A DNA stretch of 55,588 nt from Trachelipus rathkii. Its lineage: Eukaryota; Arthropoda; Malacostraca; Isopoda; Trachelipodidae. The position numbers were made by a program, and so were the translations under genes. The DNA is taken from the NCBI GenBank assembly GCA_015478945.1, contig JABUQX010088308.1:1-55588 (forward strand), in the 5' to 3' direction. A model generated the notes under the pieces. That model had not been told where the DNA came from, made no database searches, and worked only from the letters and a program-made list of their open reading frames with translations. The stretch's first letter is position 1; every line of letters starts with the position of its first letter. This document shows positions 24,380-34,730 of this stretch, piece by piece.

Positions 24380-25365
24380 ATTTGCAAAATTCGTAAAATT
24401 TATAATAAATATCGATGGAATGAGTGACTTTGCAAAGATTAGTAAGTATCTGGTTTAAAAAATCATTAAGAAAATATTTTCATTTTACATTGATTCTCAC
24501 ATGAGACATTTTCATTTCTTCATTAACAGAAAGCAAAAGTTCTTCTGCAACTTCCAAAATATTCGAAAATGTTTCATTGATGTTGCTTGAAAATCTTTCA
24601 AATCAAACATCACGTTTTCAATATGATTAATAGCAGTTGCTGTCGTTAATTATGGAAACTGCAAATGTAGTACATAATAATTGAAGAGTTTATGTGAATA
24701 AAGTTGAAATCATAAATAAACTTATAAATTTGCTTTTGATTCCAGACTTCAAAAGAGCTGAGTTTTTTGAAGAAGGTTTAATACCTTGATACATTCAAGC
24801 TCCTCTAAAGCTTCATCAAATTGCTTTAAAAAAAATTTGCTCTAAGATACGTTAACATCCATCGACTTTCACCAACCAATATTTTCCCATTCGTGAGAGT
24901 TTTGTCAATTTTGTTTCTGAGAAAATCTTTCCTACTGTTTTCTATTAAAATAGTAGTTTGCCATAGCAATCTAAAATAATCCCTTAGTTGCATTCGCATG
25001 TGTGATATAAGAGTTTAACTTATACTTGTGTACTTCACATGGATGTGAAACAGCCAATGAGCATATAACGACCGCTGGATATTTTCAACAGCTTAAACAC
25101 CTCTAAAACATTTCTTCATTGATTCTGCACCATCAAATCGTTGACCTATTAAAAGTCACTATTTTTATTTCAGCGTTCGTAGTATTTCTTGGCTGGAGAT
25201 TCTTGGAAATAAAGACGACAGCAAGAAGCCACATGAACCTTTCGAGTCTGTCCCAGTCAACTAAATATTTATCAAACACATGCTCATTCAACATGTACAA
25301 CCTATACCTCACCCTAAGGTTTGTCAGTATCCTAAACGAAGGCCAATATAACATATACGCCAACT
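24380..25365 (-). pseudogene. hAT-family transposase relic (DUF4371/ZMYM-type), minus strand
   Basis: hAT transposases cut and paste DNA elements. Reading the minus strand from 25140 down to about 24828 gives one frame of about 104 codons broken by two TAA stops. RFDGAESMKKCF matches the family CDGAxNMSG block, whose Asp is catalytic. SLYAHWLFHIHV matches the conserved CxxHxLNL region, and ENSRKDFLRNKI and VGESRWM (24857-24874) match the segment leading to the conserved RW. Further downstream in other frames, KSGIKSKFIS and LQLLCTTFAVS (about 24.6-24.75 kb) fit the helical insertion domain. Upstream, the minus frame at 25133-25363 fits the part before the CDGA block. The catalytic Glu/C-terminal dimerisation region was not found. 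No matching terminal inverted repeats were identified. The stops mean it is dead. Confidence 0.7.
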
Positions 25366-25499
25366 ACTAAGAAAGGCAAAAACTATAGCTATGGTATATG
25401 CTAACCACACTGCAAGTTTTAATAAGTTTATTGTCATACTGGTGGTTACATCATGCAGTTTTACCTTAATAACTAACTAAAAACCCGCCAATTTTGGTT

Positions 25500-26465
25500 A
25501 GTCAAAATATACTAAATGACGCCCAAACCATCCATATACCTATCCAATCCTTTCCTAAATGTTCCAAGAGATTCACATCAACCGTAATAATGAATGACTG
25601 TTTTCTTACATCAAGATTACACGTCTTCGTCGTAATTTTCTTATTATGTGCTCTGATCTCCTGCCCTTGATAATTATATGTAAATATCAAAATATGTAAA
25701 TATTTTGTAGACTTGTATCATGTCCTCTCTAAGAAATGTCTTTTAACAGAAAACAATAACCTAACTAACCTATTCAGACCTCTTCTCATAGCCCTTACAC
25801 TACAAACCCGAAATTCATCCTTGTTGTCTCTACGTTGTATCTTCTTATCAGCTATCTATGTCATCTTCTTAAATAAGGGCCAAAATTTCGTGAAACAAAA
25901 CTCTAATAAACTGGCTAAAATAGCTATCATACAGCAACTTATAACTTTTTTACTCTTGGTAACACGAACAACCTTACGATTTATTACACCTAGAATCTTA
26001 GTTAGCTTTATTCCTTCAGTTCCATACACTGATTTAGCTATACTATATCAGATTACTGACTATAATAATTATCATCTCAAATCTTTTTTCTTGGTCCAAA
26101 GACTTGAGTCAATCCAATCCCCATTCACATCTAGTTAAATCTTTTAATTATTGAGTAGACCTAAAGTGAAGAACCTATTATAGCTCTTTATCACTATTAA
26201 ACATCCATATATGAAACATTTCTCCCTACCCAAGAAGTTTTTAAAAGATCTCATTTTAACTATCCGTTATCCCACTTCCATCAATTGAATTCCTTACTTG
26301 AAAGTATGCCAATTTTGGTATCATCTGACAGAAACTTGTGAAGCCTAGCATTTCCAAGTTCCCCTGACCCGATCTAATCATCATTTATACATATATTGTA
26401 ATGAACAGCCACTTGACCTAAGAAATCGTTAGGAACCACAAAACATGGCTTCCTTCATTTCCCAA
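25500..26465 (-). pseudogene. CR1/L2-like LINE reverse transcriptase 3' half, minus strand, broken
   Basis: On the minus strand the RT motifs appear in order from high to low coordinates. VPNDFLGQV (family VPQGSVLGP) is near 26430 and ICIND near 26390. LSDDTKIG at about 26307-26330 stands for the catalytic FADDTKIG. ILGVINRKVVRVTKSKKVI is near 26000-25945, and LLEFCFTKFWPLFKK near 25910-25870 matches RPHLEYCVQFWSPxLKK. KIQRRDNK near 25845 comes next, then YEKRSE near 25780, REDMIQVYKIF at about 25700-25730 and NLDVRKQSF near 25590-25620. These last segments are typical of the CR1/L2 C-terminus. Several frameshifts and stops are present. The plus-strand open frame at 25713-26138 is its antisense shadow. 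The endonuclease half is absent: the element stops at an ATT microsatellite, consistent with 5' truncation. Confidence 0.8.
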
Positions 26466-26484
26466 CTCTTACTTTTCTTTAATT

Positions 26485-26565
26485 ATCTATTATATTATTA
26501 TTATTACTTATTATTATTATTATTATTATATTTATTATTATTATTATATTATTATTGATTAATTA

Positions 26566-26605
<40 letters not shown>

Positions 26606-26618
26606 CTATTATTATTAA
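26485..26618. repeat. (ATT)n microsatellite
   Basis: TTATTATTATT repeats with few interruptions, next to the truncated end of the LINE. Confidence 0.9.
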
Positions 26619-26749
26619 GAGACTTAAGCAATTCAAAAAAAATTTTGATCCTATCAAAAAATATTGAAGGGGGTTGAACTCACCCTCCCACGCTCACCAC
26701 CCACGCGCCCGAACCCCCTTGGTCTACGGCATTATGTTGTATATATATT

Positions 26750-26798
26750 CAGGGCCGAACGGCTTTACGGGGAAGCACAGGAGGCCGGGGCTTCCTCT
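26750..26798 (+). repeat. Candidate hAT-type terminal inverted repeat
   Basis: Starts CAGGGCCGAACGG and continues with GGAGGCCGGGGCTTCC, resembling hAT ends (CAGGGxCG...GGCCCCGGG). It would be the left end of an element extending rightwards, so it cannot belong to the minus-strand transposase relic at 24.4-25.4 kb. A matching right end was not found. Confidence 0.3.
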
Positions 26799-27027
26799 AA
26801 AAAAAATAAAAGCAACTAATGTAATAAAATTAATTTCAATTTACTTAACTTATTACTATTTAAAATAATGTTTAAAATGTTATACAAGAACGCTAAATTT
26901 TCAGCACTTTAAGGATCATTTATCTATTGAGCGAACACATTTATTTTCATAACGGGCATCATTGACTGAGGAATTTTGCCATTTGTTGCCTCCAAGAAAT
27001 CATAATTATAATGCTTTCAAAAAACTG

Positions 27028-27041
27028 GTTGTCATGGCAAC
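27028..27041. promoter_or_regulatory. X-box-like (RFX-type) palindrome
   Basis: GTTGTCATGGCAAC fits the loose RFX X-box pattern GTNRYYATGGNAAC. No gene start is recognised nearby, so it may be chance. Confidence 0.2.
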
Positions 27042-27160
27042 GTAAAAGAAACCTTATTCTTATTTGGTCTATTTTGGAGGATTTTTTTCCACAAAGCCTC
27101 CTCTCTCGAAATTTGGTAAGAAATCCAATTTTTAAAAACAAAATTCAATAAAAAAAAATT

Positions 27161-27421
27161 ATTTAATATACATACTATATATTATCATATATATATCAGT
27201 ATATATATATATAATAACTAGATATATATATAGATATAGAATAATATATATATATTATATATATATATATATATATACTATATATATATTTTTAAGCTAA
27301 TTTATATATATATATAATATTATATAATTATATATATATATATATATTATATATAAATAACCTATATATATATATTATATATATATATTATATATAATAT
27401 ATATATAATAATATAATATAT

Positions 27422-27452
<31 letters not shown>
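27161..27452. repeat. TA array
   Basis: Dense TATATA sequence running directly into the GA tract. Confidence 0.85.
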
Positions 27453-27458
27453 GATATT

Positions 27459-27586
27459 GAGAGAGAAGAAGAAAGGGAGAGAGAGGAAGATAGAAGATGA
27501 GAGAGAGAAGCAGAGAGAGAGAACGAGGAAGAGAGAGAATGATGAGGAGAGGATGAGAGAGATAGAAGAGAAGAGAGAGAGAGAGT
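27459..27586. repeat. GA-rich microsatellite tract
   Basis: Degenerate (GA)n on the plus strand. The charged Arg/Glu-rich open frame over it (27457-27696) is its translation. Confidence 0.85.
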
Positions 27587-27599
27587 ATACTAAATTTAA

Positions 27600-28615
27600 C
27601 TATATTTTTGTAATAATTTTAGTTGTAATTTTAACTTTGTTAATAATAACCGTTTTCTGTCATGTAAACTTAAGCAATTTTCAATGGAGGAAGTGAGGAC
27701 AAGAAACTAAACCAATTTTTCGAATATTATAATAGACACGATATACATATTTACCCCTATATCTTTCAAATTCATACATTAAAATAAATAATATTTCAAT
27801 TAAAAATCCTTTTAAAAAAAAATCCGTTACCGCGTTATACAAACAGGAAATCATAAACATTTTCGCGCTACGAAAATCGCAGGAACACGGGGCCCTTGGA
27901 GCGGCAAAAGTTTCTTTCTATTAAAGGACTCTACGGAGCAAGGTGCTAAATATTTTATCAAACTCAGCTAAAAAAAGAAAAAGCACATTATTATTCAGCA
28001 TCTAGTTCATTAATTCATTTATTATTTATTATATTATATATTAAATTAACAAAATAATTATTCTAATAAAATATTTGAGTTAATCATGTCGCTACATTTC
28101 TCTTTTAGCATATAATTGGTTTTATGGGTAATTTCTTAGTTTTCCTTTCAAATTCAGATATTAGAATTTTAAAATATATGATTATTTTTATCGAAATGTG
28201 CATTAAGAACAAGTAAATGTTTATTTTAATTTTTTTTCTTAAATTAAAACGAGTGTTTTATTTGATGATAACAGGAAAAAAAAAAACAACTTGTAAAAAA
28301 AATAAAATTCCGAAAATTAATTTATAAGTATTACCGTCTTGAAATTTGCTCTCTGTATTTTTGGAGAGGTACGAGTCGTTACAATTTTAATTGATTAAAA
28401 ACTAGCATTATTCAACGGCGATGATGCTTACACTTTTTGTTTAAATTTTACATAATCTTTCTTTTATCAATGTAATGTATTCTTTCAGAGACCTATTTTT
28501 CACAAAAAAATAAATCACCAAATTTTATCATAACTGCAAAATTTGAAGAATATCGTTCATTTCTTATAATAACTCGTGCTAAGCACGAGTATAGCACGAA
28601 GCTGTAGGGAGTCGC
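27600..28615. other. AT-rich intergenic DNA
   Basis: No recognised gene. A small GC-richer spot lies at 27860-27910, and a hairpin is listed separately at 28572-28590. Confidence 0.5.
28572..28590. repeat. Near-perfect palindrome
   Basis: ACTCGTGCTAAGCACGAGT: 9-bp arms around one base. Just downstream, AGCACGAAGC repeats part of the arm; the same 10-mer occurs near 14411. Confidence 0.6.
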
Positions 28616-28619
28616 CTCT

Positions 28620-28948
28620 GAAAACTATATAATATATATATATTTATAGAATATACTATATATATATATTATACTAATATATATAGTATAGTAATATATC
28701 CATATAACTTATAATAATATATAATATATATATATATATATATATTGAAGTGCCTCCCCCATGTTTTCGGTTCACGAACCGCCATATTTATAGTATATAA
28801 TATATATATTAATATACTATAATTTATACTAATCAATGTATACATTAATATATATATATATTTATATATATATAATATATATTATTATATATATATAACA
28901 CCATATTATTAATATATATAATATTTTATAAAAACTATTATATACTTC
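28620..28948. repeat. TA arrays flanking the LTR element
   Basis: Two TA-rich blocks with a GC-richer island at 28747-28785 lie immediately 5' of the LTR retrotransposon. It may have inserted into or next to the array. Confidence 0.75.
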
Positions 28949-28949
28949 C

Positions 28950-29470
28950 ACATTATTTCTCTTCTATTTTGCTTATTTTAGTATCTTTATTTTAGGATAC
29001 AGTATTTTATTTTAGGATTTATAAACTCTATTTGCTATATACAGTATTTATTTATTAGTTTTAGCGGGAATTTATATTTTGGTCTACATGTGATCTATTG
29101 CAAAAAATTTCACTAAAAAAATCACAATGTCTTGCGACAATTGTGAACTCACTTCTAATTCAAAAGCGGGTTACTATTTAGTCGTGTTTGTATAATGTAA
29201 TCAAAGTTAATAATCAAAATGTAAAAGGGTATAGAGTTAAATTTCTTCATTTCTTTTCAAATATTTTCCAATTTCAACTATCTCTATTCTCTTTACCTTC
29301 TCACCCAATCAAAATTTACCCTCAACTAAAAGATTTTAAGTAATAGATTACTAAAACCAAAAGCCAGAGTTATCTATGGACTATCTAGATCTTATTCAAA
29401 GAGCAAAAAAATCTTTGAAACCCAACAAATTCAAGTAAGGCTAATGTAGATTCACAATATTATACTTATA
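28950..29470 (+). repeat. 5' LTR of the BEL/Pao element (approximate)
   Basis: It aligns in order with the 3' LTR through several landmarks. ACAGTATTTATTTA is at 29041 (36801 in the 3' copy) and TTTAGTCGTGTTTG at about 29177 (37104). AAATTTCTTCATTTCTTTT is at 29239 (37171), GATTACTAAAACCAAAA at 29346 and AGAGTTATCTATGGA at 29366. It is roughly 170 bp shorter than the 3' copy between the first and third landmarks. Confidence 0.75.
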
Positions 29471-30283
29471 TATCATTTTTTTAAAAATCCTGTATAATCT
29501 GCAATATAGTTTTTTGTAAATAATTTAATCTGCTTAATAGATTAAATTTCGCAATTGTTGTAATTCTACAATTGGTTTCTTAACGAAACGGATTTGGTTT
29601 GCAAGATCTTGATATCTCGTGCCTATCAATTGCAAATTATAATCAAACCATCTCCGAAGCTATAGCAGTTTTCGATAATTTGTGTATTATTAGGTCAAAA
29701 TCATTTTAAATTAATGTTTATTTGAACGCAGAAAATATATAGACAGTAAGAAGACCGCACTGGGCCTATCGGCAGGACTAGGCTATTGGTGTCTTTTCGT
29801 CCTAAGTCTTAGTTAGTTCATAGTTTGTAATTCTAATTCAAAGATTTGGTATTGAGAGAGTTAGAGTAAGACAATGCATCATTGCCTAACCATTTCCCAT
29901 TAGTGATTTCCTAAAAAATTCAAGCTCAATACTTTAGGTCTAGGCCATAGGTCATTTTCTTCAACCTCAAAATCTTGTTTTTTTTGTGTTCTTAAAACTA
30001 CTGGTGTGGGTCTCTTCTAAACCCTTTCAAAAATTCAAATCAAATAAATTGTCCTGGTGGTAAGCCAATATCTCATTTTCCTCACAAAAATCAAATTCAA
30101 AGTTACGGCATTATAGGACCGTACGATCACTTCAATCTTCAATATTTTTTTTTGTGTCTAATAGACCTTTTCAAAATGCATATCAAATAATTTGGGGATA
30201 TTCAATAGGCTATGATAATTTTTTTTTCTAGATCATTGGTTTCAGTTGTCCTTTGGGGTCACTCTAGCCAAATTTCACCGAAA
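29471..30283 (+). other. BEL/Pao leader (5' untranslated region)
   Basis: Between the 5' LTR and the first gag-like ATG. It should hold the primer-binding site and packaging signal, but I could not recognise a tRNA complement with confidence. It contains the short tandem repeat listed separately. Confidence 0.5.
29935..30245 (+). repeat. Imperfect ~145-bp tandem repeat inside the BEL/Pao leader
   Basis: TTTCAAAAATTCAAATCAAA at about 30025 recurs as TTTCAAAATGCATATCAAA at about 30169. The following or preceding blocks (GGCCATAGGTCATTTTC near 29950, AGCCAATATCTCATTTTCC near 30063, GGCTATGATAATTTTTT near 30212) form a second recurring series. Two to three diverged copies. Confidence 0.5.
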
Positions 30284-31830
30284 ATGTCTGACCCAGAGAT
30301 ACAAGCCCTTATTGATAAAGTTTAATAAAAAAATCTAAGCCCATAGTTCAAGCCATTTCATTCCCTCAAGGCACAAGTAAATATTTATCTTGATCAAATA
30401 GAGAGTAGGCCTTAAAGGAAAATAATAAAAGATAAAGATTAGATTTATAAAGATTAGTAAAGGACGGCAGTAGAGTCCTGTTAACAAGATATTAAACAAA
30501 ATTTTACAAAGAAAAGAAAAAAAATATATTAATGATAATTAATTGGACTCCCTCATTGTTTATTTTCTTGATGATGGGTTGTGGTGTGTAGTCAGATTCG
30601 AGTACCAATGCTCGATTAAATCAAAATTAAGCGAGTAAATTAAAATTTAAAGGGGATTCAAATTCAACCCCTCCCACAAAAATACTTGCCTCTCATTTCA
30701 GTGAATCTTCGTGTAAGGGCCTATAGATTTGTGGTTGCTTGGTGGAGGGCAATGAAACTGGATTAAGTTTGCTTATAAAACCATCATTTTTTTCAAAATT
30801 TAAGAGCTCCTTAGTAATTTACAAAAAAGAAAATTTAACTAAAAACATTAAATTTCATTGCTTAAAAAATAAATTAAAAAGGGCATCACAAATTTCCATA
30901 ATTCAGAATCTTTCTATTAGTGATAATAATATATAATAAAAGCTTCTTGAACTTCTAGATAAAGGAATTTTGAGACAAAAATTTCATCATTGATGAAATC
31001 ATTAAAAAAAATCATATCTTTAAGTGGCAACAATGTCTAAAAAACAAAAGAGAATTGTTTACTTTAAATTGATATCAGGTACCTATTGATATATTACCAA
31101 CTTCTCGAGGAAGTTATAACCGTCAAATATCTGAGGAGGCTACTGGCATTAGTAGTAACTTAGCACATAGTTGGGTATCAAATAATTACCTAATGTGGTA
31201 CTGTCAAAGAAATTACTCGCAAGATGAATACCAATTACCCTGATGAATCAAATATACGATTAGTTATAAATGAAATTTATCAAAAAAATATGTTACTAAA
31301 CGTCAATCATAAATAAGGCTTCAAAAATTTCAATCAAGTCCCTCCCCATAACAATTATCAAAAATATACTTATATACTTCAGCTAAGCCTAATTTTTTAA
31401 ATTTAGAAGTCATGAAAAATCAAAGGACTGAATGAGTCCTTTAAAATCTGTAATAGGCCTGATTCTCCAATTCTGCTTTCGGCAGAATTCAAAACTCATA
31501 CAAATGATTCGAAGTTATTGGCATAGTATTGATTCTTCCATTTCTAAAATCAAAAGTTATTTAAAATCATGTAAGTTTTGTTCATCACAAGGTCATGTGA
31601 TGACCAATTGCAATGTTTATCAAACCTATGAGTTAAGAATTAAAAGGTGTAATGAAATAAATCTATGCCCCAATTGTTCAAGTACTAAACATACTGCAGA
31701 TCAGTGTTCTGGACTTGAGGAGCAACTTTCTTTTAGTTGCCAAGTGTGCAATAAAAAAAGTCATATTACAGCTCTTTGTAAGCAAAAGAAAAGTTCCACC
31801 CTCACAAATTGGTATTTGTCTTAGCTTAGC
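30284..31830 (+). pseudogene. gag: BEL/Pao gag with three CCHC zinc knuckles, frameshifted
   Basis: Gag forms the particle and binds element RNA. A plausible start is the ATG at 30284 (MSDPEIQALIDKV), followed by a frameshift or stop. The open part 30739-30936 reads FFSKFKSSLVIYKKENLTKN and LSISDNN, fitting the family segment FWxxFExxI...NLTxxxKFxYL...LxITDxNY. The open frame 31432-31824 ends with three knuckles of exact form CX2CX4HX4C at residues 47-60 (CKFCSSQGHVMTNC), 79-92 (CPNCSSTKHTADQC) and 103-116 (CQVCNKKSHITALC). Three knuckles at the gag C-terminus are usual for BEL/Pao. The middle part (30940-31430) is broken by stops and frameshifts. Confidence 0.85.
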
Positions 31831-32350
31831 CAAAGCCTTCCAAACAATTTATAATTCTTGTTGCGATCAATTAACTTATAAGGATTGGGTAGGGGTAAAG
31901 TTTCGCTTCAGTTCGATGCCTAGTCGACTGCGGCTCACAGAGGTCCTACCTTTCTAAAAAAGTGCTGGACAAACACTCACTATATCTGTAGAGAATCATC
32001 AAAGCACTCAATACGATATCAAAACCTATTTAGGTATTACCACCCGCAGTTTGAAAGAGACTGATCTTGATGTATATTATATGGACCAGTCTTGTTTTAC
32101 CCCTTCCTCTTTTGGTTGATGAGGATCTTAAATTAAGTTACGAGATTAAGTTCGTAGAACAATCAGCTCTAATTAATTAAAAAAATAAATCTTACAAATT
32201 GGCTGATCCTGGCTATAAAGAGTCTATTAACTCATTTTTCGATTTGGCATGCCTCAATTGGCATGATCTAATTAGAGCTGCAAATAATTTTTTGGTCATT
32301 ACTGAATTGATTTAAAATGAAAATAGTGATATACAATTTAATTTATAAGA
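31831..32350 (+). pseudogene. BEL/Pao aspartic protease region
   Basis: The protease matures the polyprotein. RCLVDCGSQRSYLSKKVLD starts at 31914, with the Asp codon at 31926-31928. It matches the family block LLDSGSQRSFI with Cys in place of the usual Ser/Thr after the catalytic Asp. KDWVGVKFR just upstream, in another frame, fits the strand before it. Later text (KLADPGYKES and DLIRAANNF) is compatible with the linker that precedes the RT but is less certain. Frameshifts break the region. Confidence 0.7.
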
Positions 32351-32609
32351 TGTATTGTTTCCTATTTATTCTCATTGGATAATTTATTACTTAATTTTTA
32401 TTTATCAATTAATCATTATATATGTTGTCTATAATCCTACCATATCTAGCTGCTTCATATCAGTATTCATATATATCAAAACCCATTCATGTTTCAAAAT
32501 CAAAATTCAATTGTCTATTGTTTTTAAACCATACTTTAGTTATAATTGCAGTCTTAAACCCTGTTACAATTCTTATGTTTAAATCCTTTAAGCACATACT
32601 AAGTTAATT

Positions 32610-33850
32610 ACTGAGGTAGAGGGACAAGTGACTCTCGAAAACATGTTCAAATTAGAATCCTTAGGTATTGAAGGTATGAATAATAATAAATCTGAACATG
32701 ATTTGAAACAGATTGAAAAATTTCAAAGCGTGGCGTCTATAGAGTTTAAAAGACGGAAATATATCATAATAGACTCCTTCCAGGATTGAAAGTCCTAAAT
32801 CTTCCTTTGTGCCATCCAAAACTATAACATTGCTCGTGCAGTGCTAATAGAGATTCATAAAAATTTAGGAAAGTAAAGATTTAGTGTAAAGCCTGATGAT
32901 GATGTCTTATCTAGCAAACATATATAGCTGATGGTGATTATTGAAAGAGTTCAGTGTATCTCCCTCTGGGTATAAAAATTATATTTGGGTTCCTCACCAA
33001 CCTTATCAAAACTGATGAACAAGGATCAAAAAAGGTCAGGCCTGTGTTTAACTGTTCTCTTAAAACTAATTCTTACCATCTCTAACACTTGAGGCCAGCC
33101 CAGTATTACTGCGACCAGATCTTATGTCTTCCCTATTAGGACTTTTATTCCGGTTCAGATCAAATCAGTTTGTAATGTTAGCGGACATTAAACAAGCCTT
33201 TCTTCTTCCAGCATAAGTTAGAAATCTATCGGAAGACCGCAATCGCCTTTGCTTTTTTCGGAAAAAGTAATGTCACTTAAAGGGCTTATCGCATACCAAC
33301 CATTGTTTTTTGGATTTCACCATCCTCCCCTTCATCCTAATTATATTCATTAAGCTATCCCATGCTCAGTTCTATATGAGGATGTATTGCATGTACCTCA
33401 GATTCTATTACACAATAATTTTTTTGTTGATAACTTTAATATTAGTGGCAATGATCTACAACATTTAAAGGAACTTTATTATGATGCAACACTAAAGAAT
33501 GGAAATGGTGGCCTTTCATCTTAGATAGTTGGGACTCTAATAATGATCAATTGAGAGTTGTTATGGAAGGAGAGGTAGAATAGTTCAACATCAGGAATCA
33601 GAAGAATTAAGGTTCTTGGATATCTTTTTAATCCTCTTACAGATAAGTTAAAGACTAGCTAAAATTTCAGTAAATGCTGATGCAAATACCAAAAGAATTG
33701 TTGTTATCTGCTGTGTCCAAGGTGTTTTGATCCTTTAAATATCTTTTTACCGTTAACTTTAAGAGGATCGGTTCACTTAATTTAGGAAAATATGGCCAAT
33801 TAGTCTCGATTGGGATGGAAAAAGTCCCTGCTCGACGTTTTAGTTTCCTT
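32610..33850 (+). pseudogene. pol: BEL/Pao reverse transcriptase, frameshifted
   Basis: The RT makes element cDNA. In order, LENMFKLESLGIEG (32637-32680) is the conserved LExFWELExLGI entry block. Next are KFQSVASI, then RPVFNCSLKTNSY at about 33038-33076 (family VRPVFNCSxKT) and LMSSLLGLLFRFR near 33125. LADIKQAFLL at 33178-33207 carries the first catalytic Asp (33184-33186). FFVDNFNISGND near 33420-33455 is the YVDD-box equivalent, here VDN. DPLNIFLPLTLRG near 33730-33770 corresponds to the block DPLGxxxPxTIRGK. Frames change many times. The second Asp of the box is Asn, a variant I recall from part of the BEL/Pao group. Confidence 0.85.
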
Positions 33851-34730
33851 GGTCTTCACTATGTCAGATTCTAACTAAATTACATAATATTTGAAATTAG
33901 AAAGGTCCTGTTCGCTTTCTCCACCTTTCTCCCTCAAACTCCTCTTATTTGTATTTTGTGACCTCCTCATCCTCTTAGTTATGGTTCTTGTCGTTTTATG
34001 TAATAGGGCAAGTTCTAATTTTAATATTCTCAAAGGCCAAGGGGCCCTCCTCACAATCTGGGCTTTGCCCTCTTTAGAGTTGTTATCTGTGTTCTTATTT
34101 TTCAATGTATCACATCAATATTTCAGAATTTTCTTAATGCTTCAGTTCACAAAACATTAAACTGTTTGTAATGCTCAAATTGTCCTTTCATGGCCCCTGT
34201 CTGGAAAGGCCAACAGAATAAAAAACATTTTGTTTAAAGGATCAAAAAAAAAATTTATCAAATCAAAAAATCAAGTTGGAGCTAGAAGTACAATGTATCC
34301 ATTCTTTTATGCTTACATCAATACTGCTGAAATCCCAGCAGATCTGATTACCAGAGGTGTTACAAACCTCTACTTTCTTTCAAAAATTGCCTTAATTATG
34401 CGTCTAACAGCGTCCTCTCTTGGAATTCTCCATAGATCAATCTCAATGGGCCTATTAGATCACTGTTAAATGTCTTTGTCTTGAGGCCACTAAGGAAAAG
34501 GACTTTGCCAAATGTCACACATCTGTGGTAGGTTCTTCAGGTCTTTATTACAATTCCTTTACTAAAGTGTGCATAGGCTTTATAAAGTAACATTCTCAAA
34601 AAATATTTCAAAATTCAATAAGCGAGTTAAAACGGCGTTTAGGAACTATGAAGATTGTCGATTCAGAAAGACCCAACTCTATTTGGTTGAAAGATAAATT
34701 GCGCCCCAGCAGCATTGTACTTTTCTTAAG
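33851..34730 (+). pseudogene. BEL/Pao RNase H and connection region
   Basis: Expected to degrade RNA in the hybrid. The clear mark is the open frame 34230-34469, with YINTAEIPADLITRGV matching the family VxTxENPADxxTRG block that ends this region. The overlapping antisense frames at 33875-34160 are not recognised, and the catalytic RNase H residues could not be placed. Strongly degraded. Confidence 0.6.

Larger units (their letters stand above)
26640..27160. other. Short GC-rich patch and AT-rich flank
   Basis: GC-rich at 26680-26800, containing a hAT-like terminus candidate (26750), then AT-rich with an X-box-like palindrome (27028). No gene recognised; a 60-codon minus frame (26959-27141) has no known match. 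Confidence 0.4.

Noticed and set aside
25713..26138. 141-codon plus-strand open frame
   Set aside because: It is antisense to the CR1/L2-like RT; the minus strand gives recognisable motifs, the plus strand none.
27457..27696. Arg/Glu-rich 79-codon frame
   Set aside because: Direct translation of a GA microsatellite.
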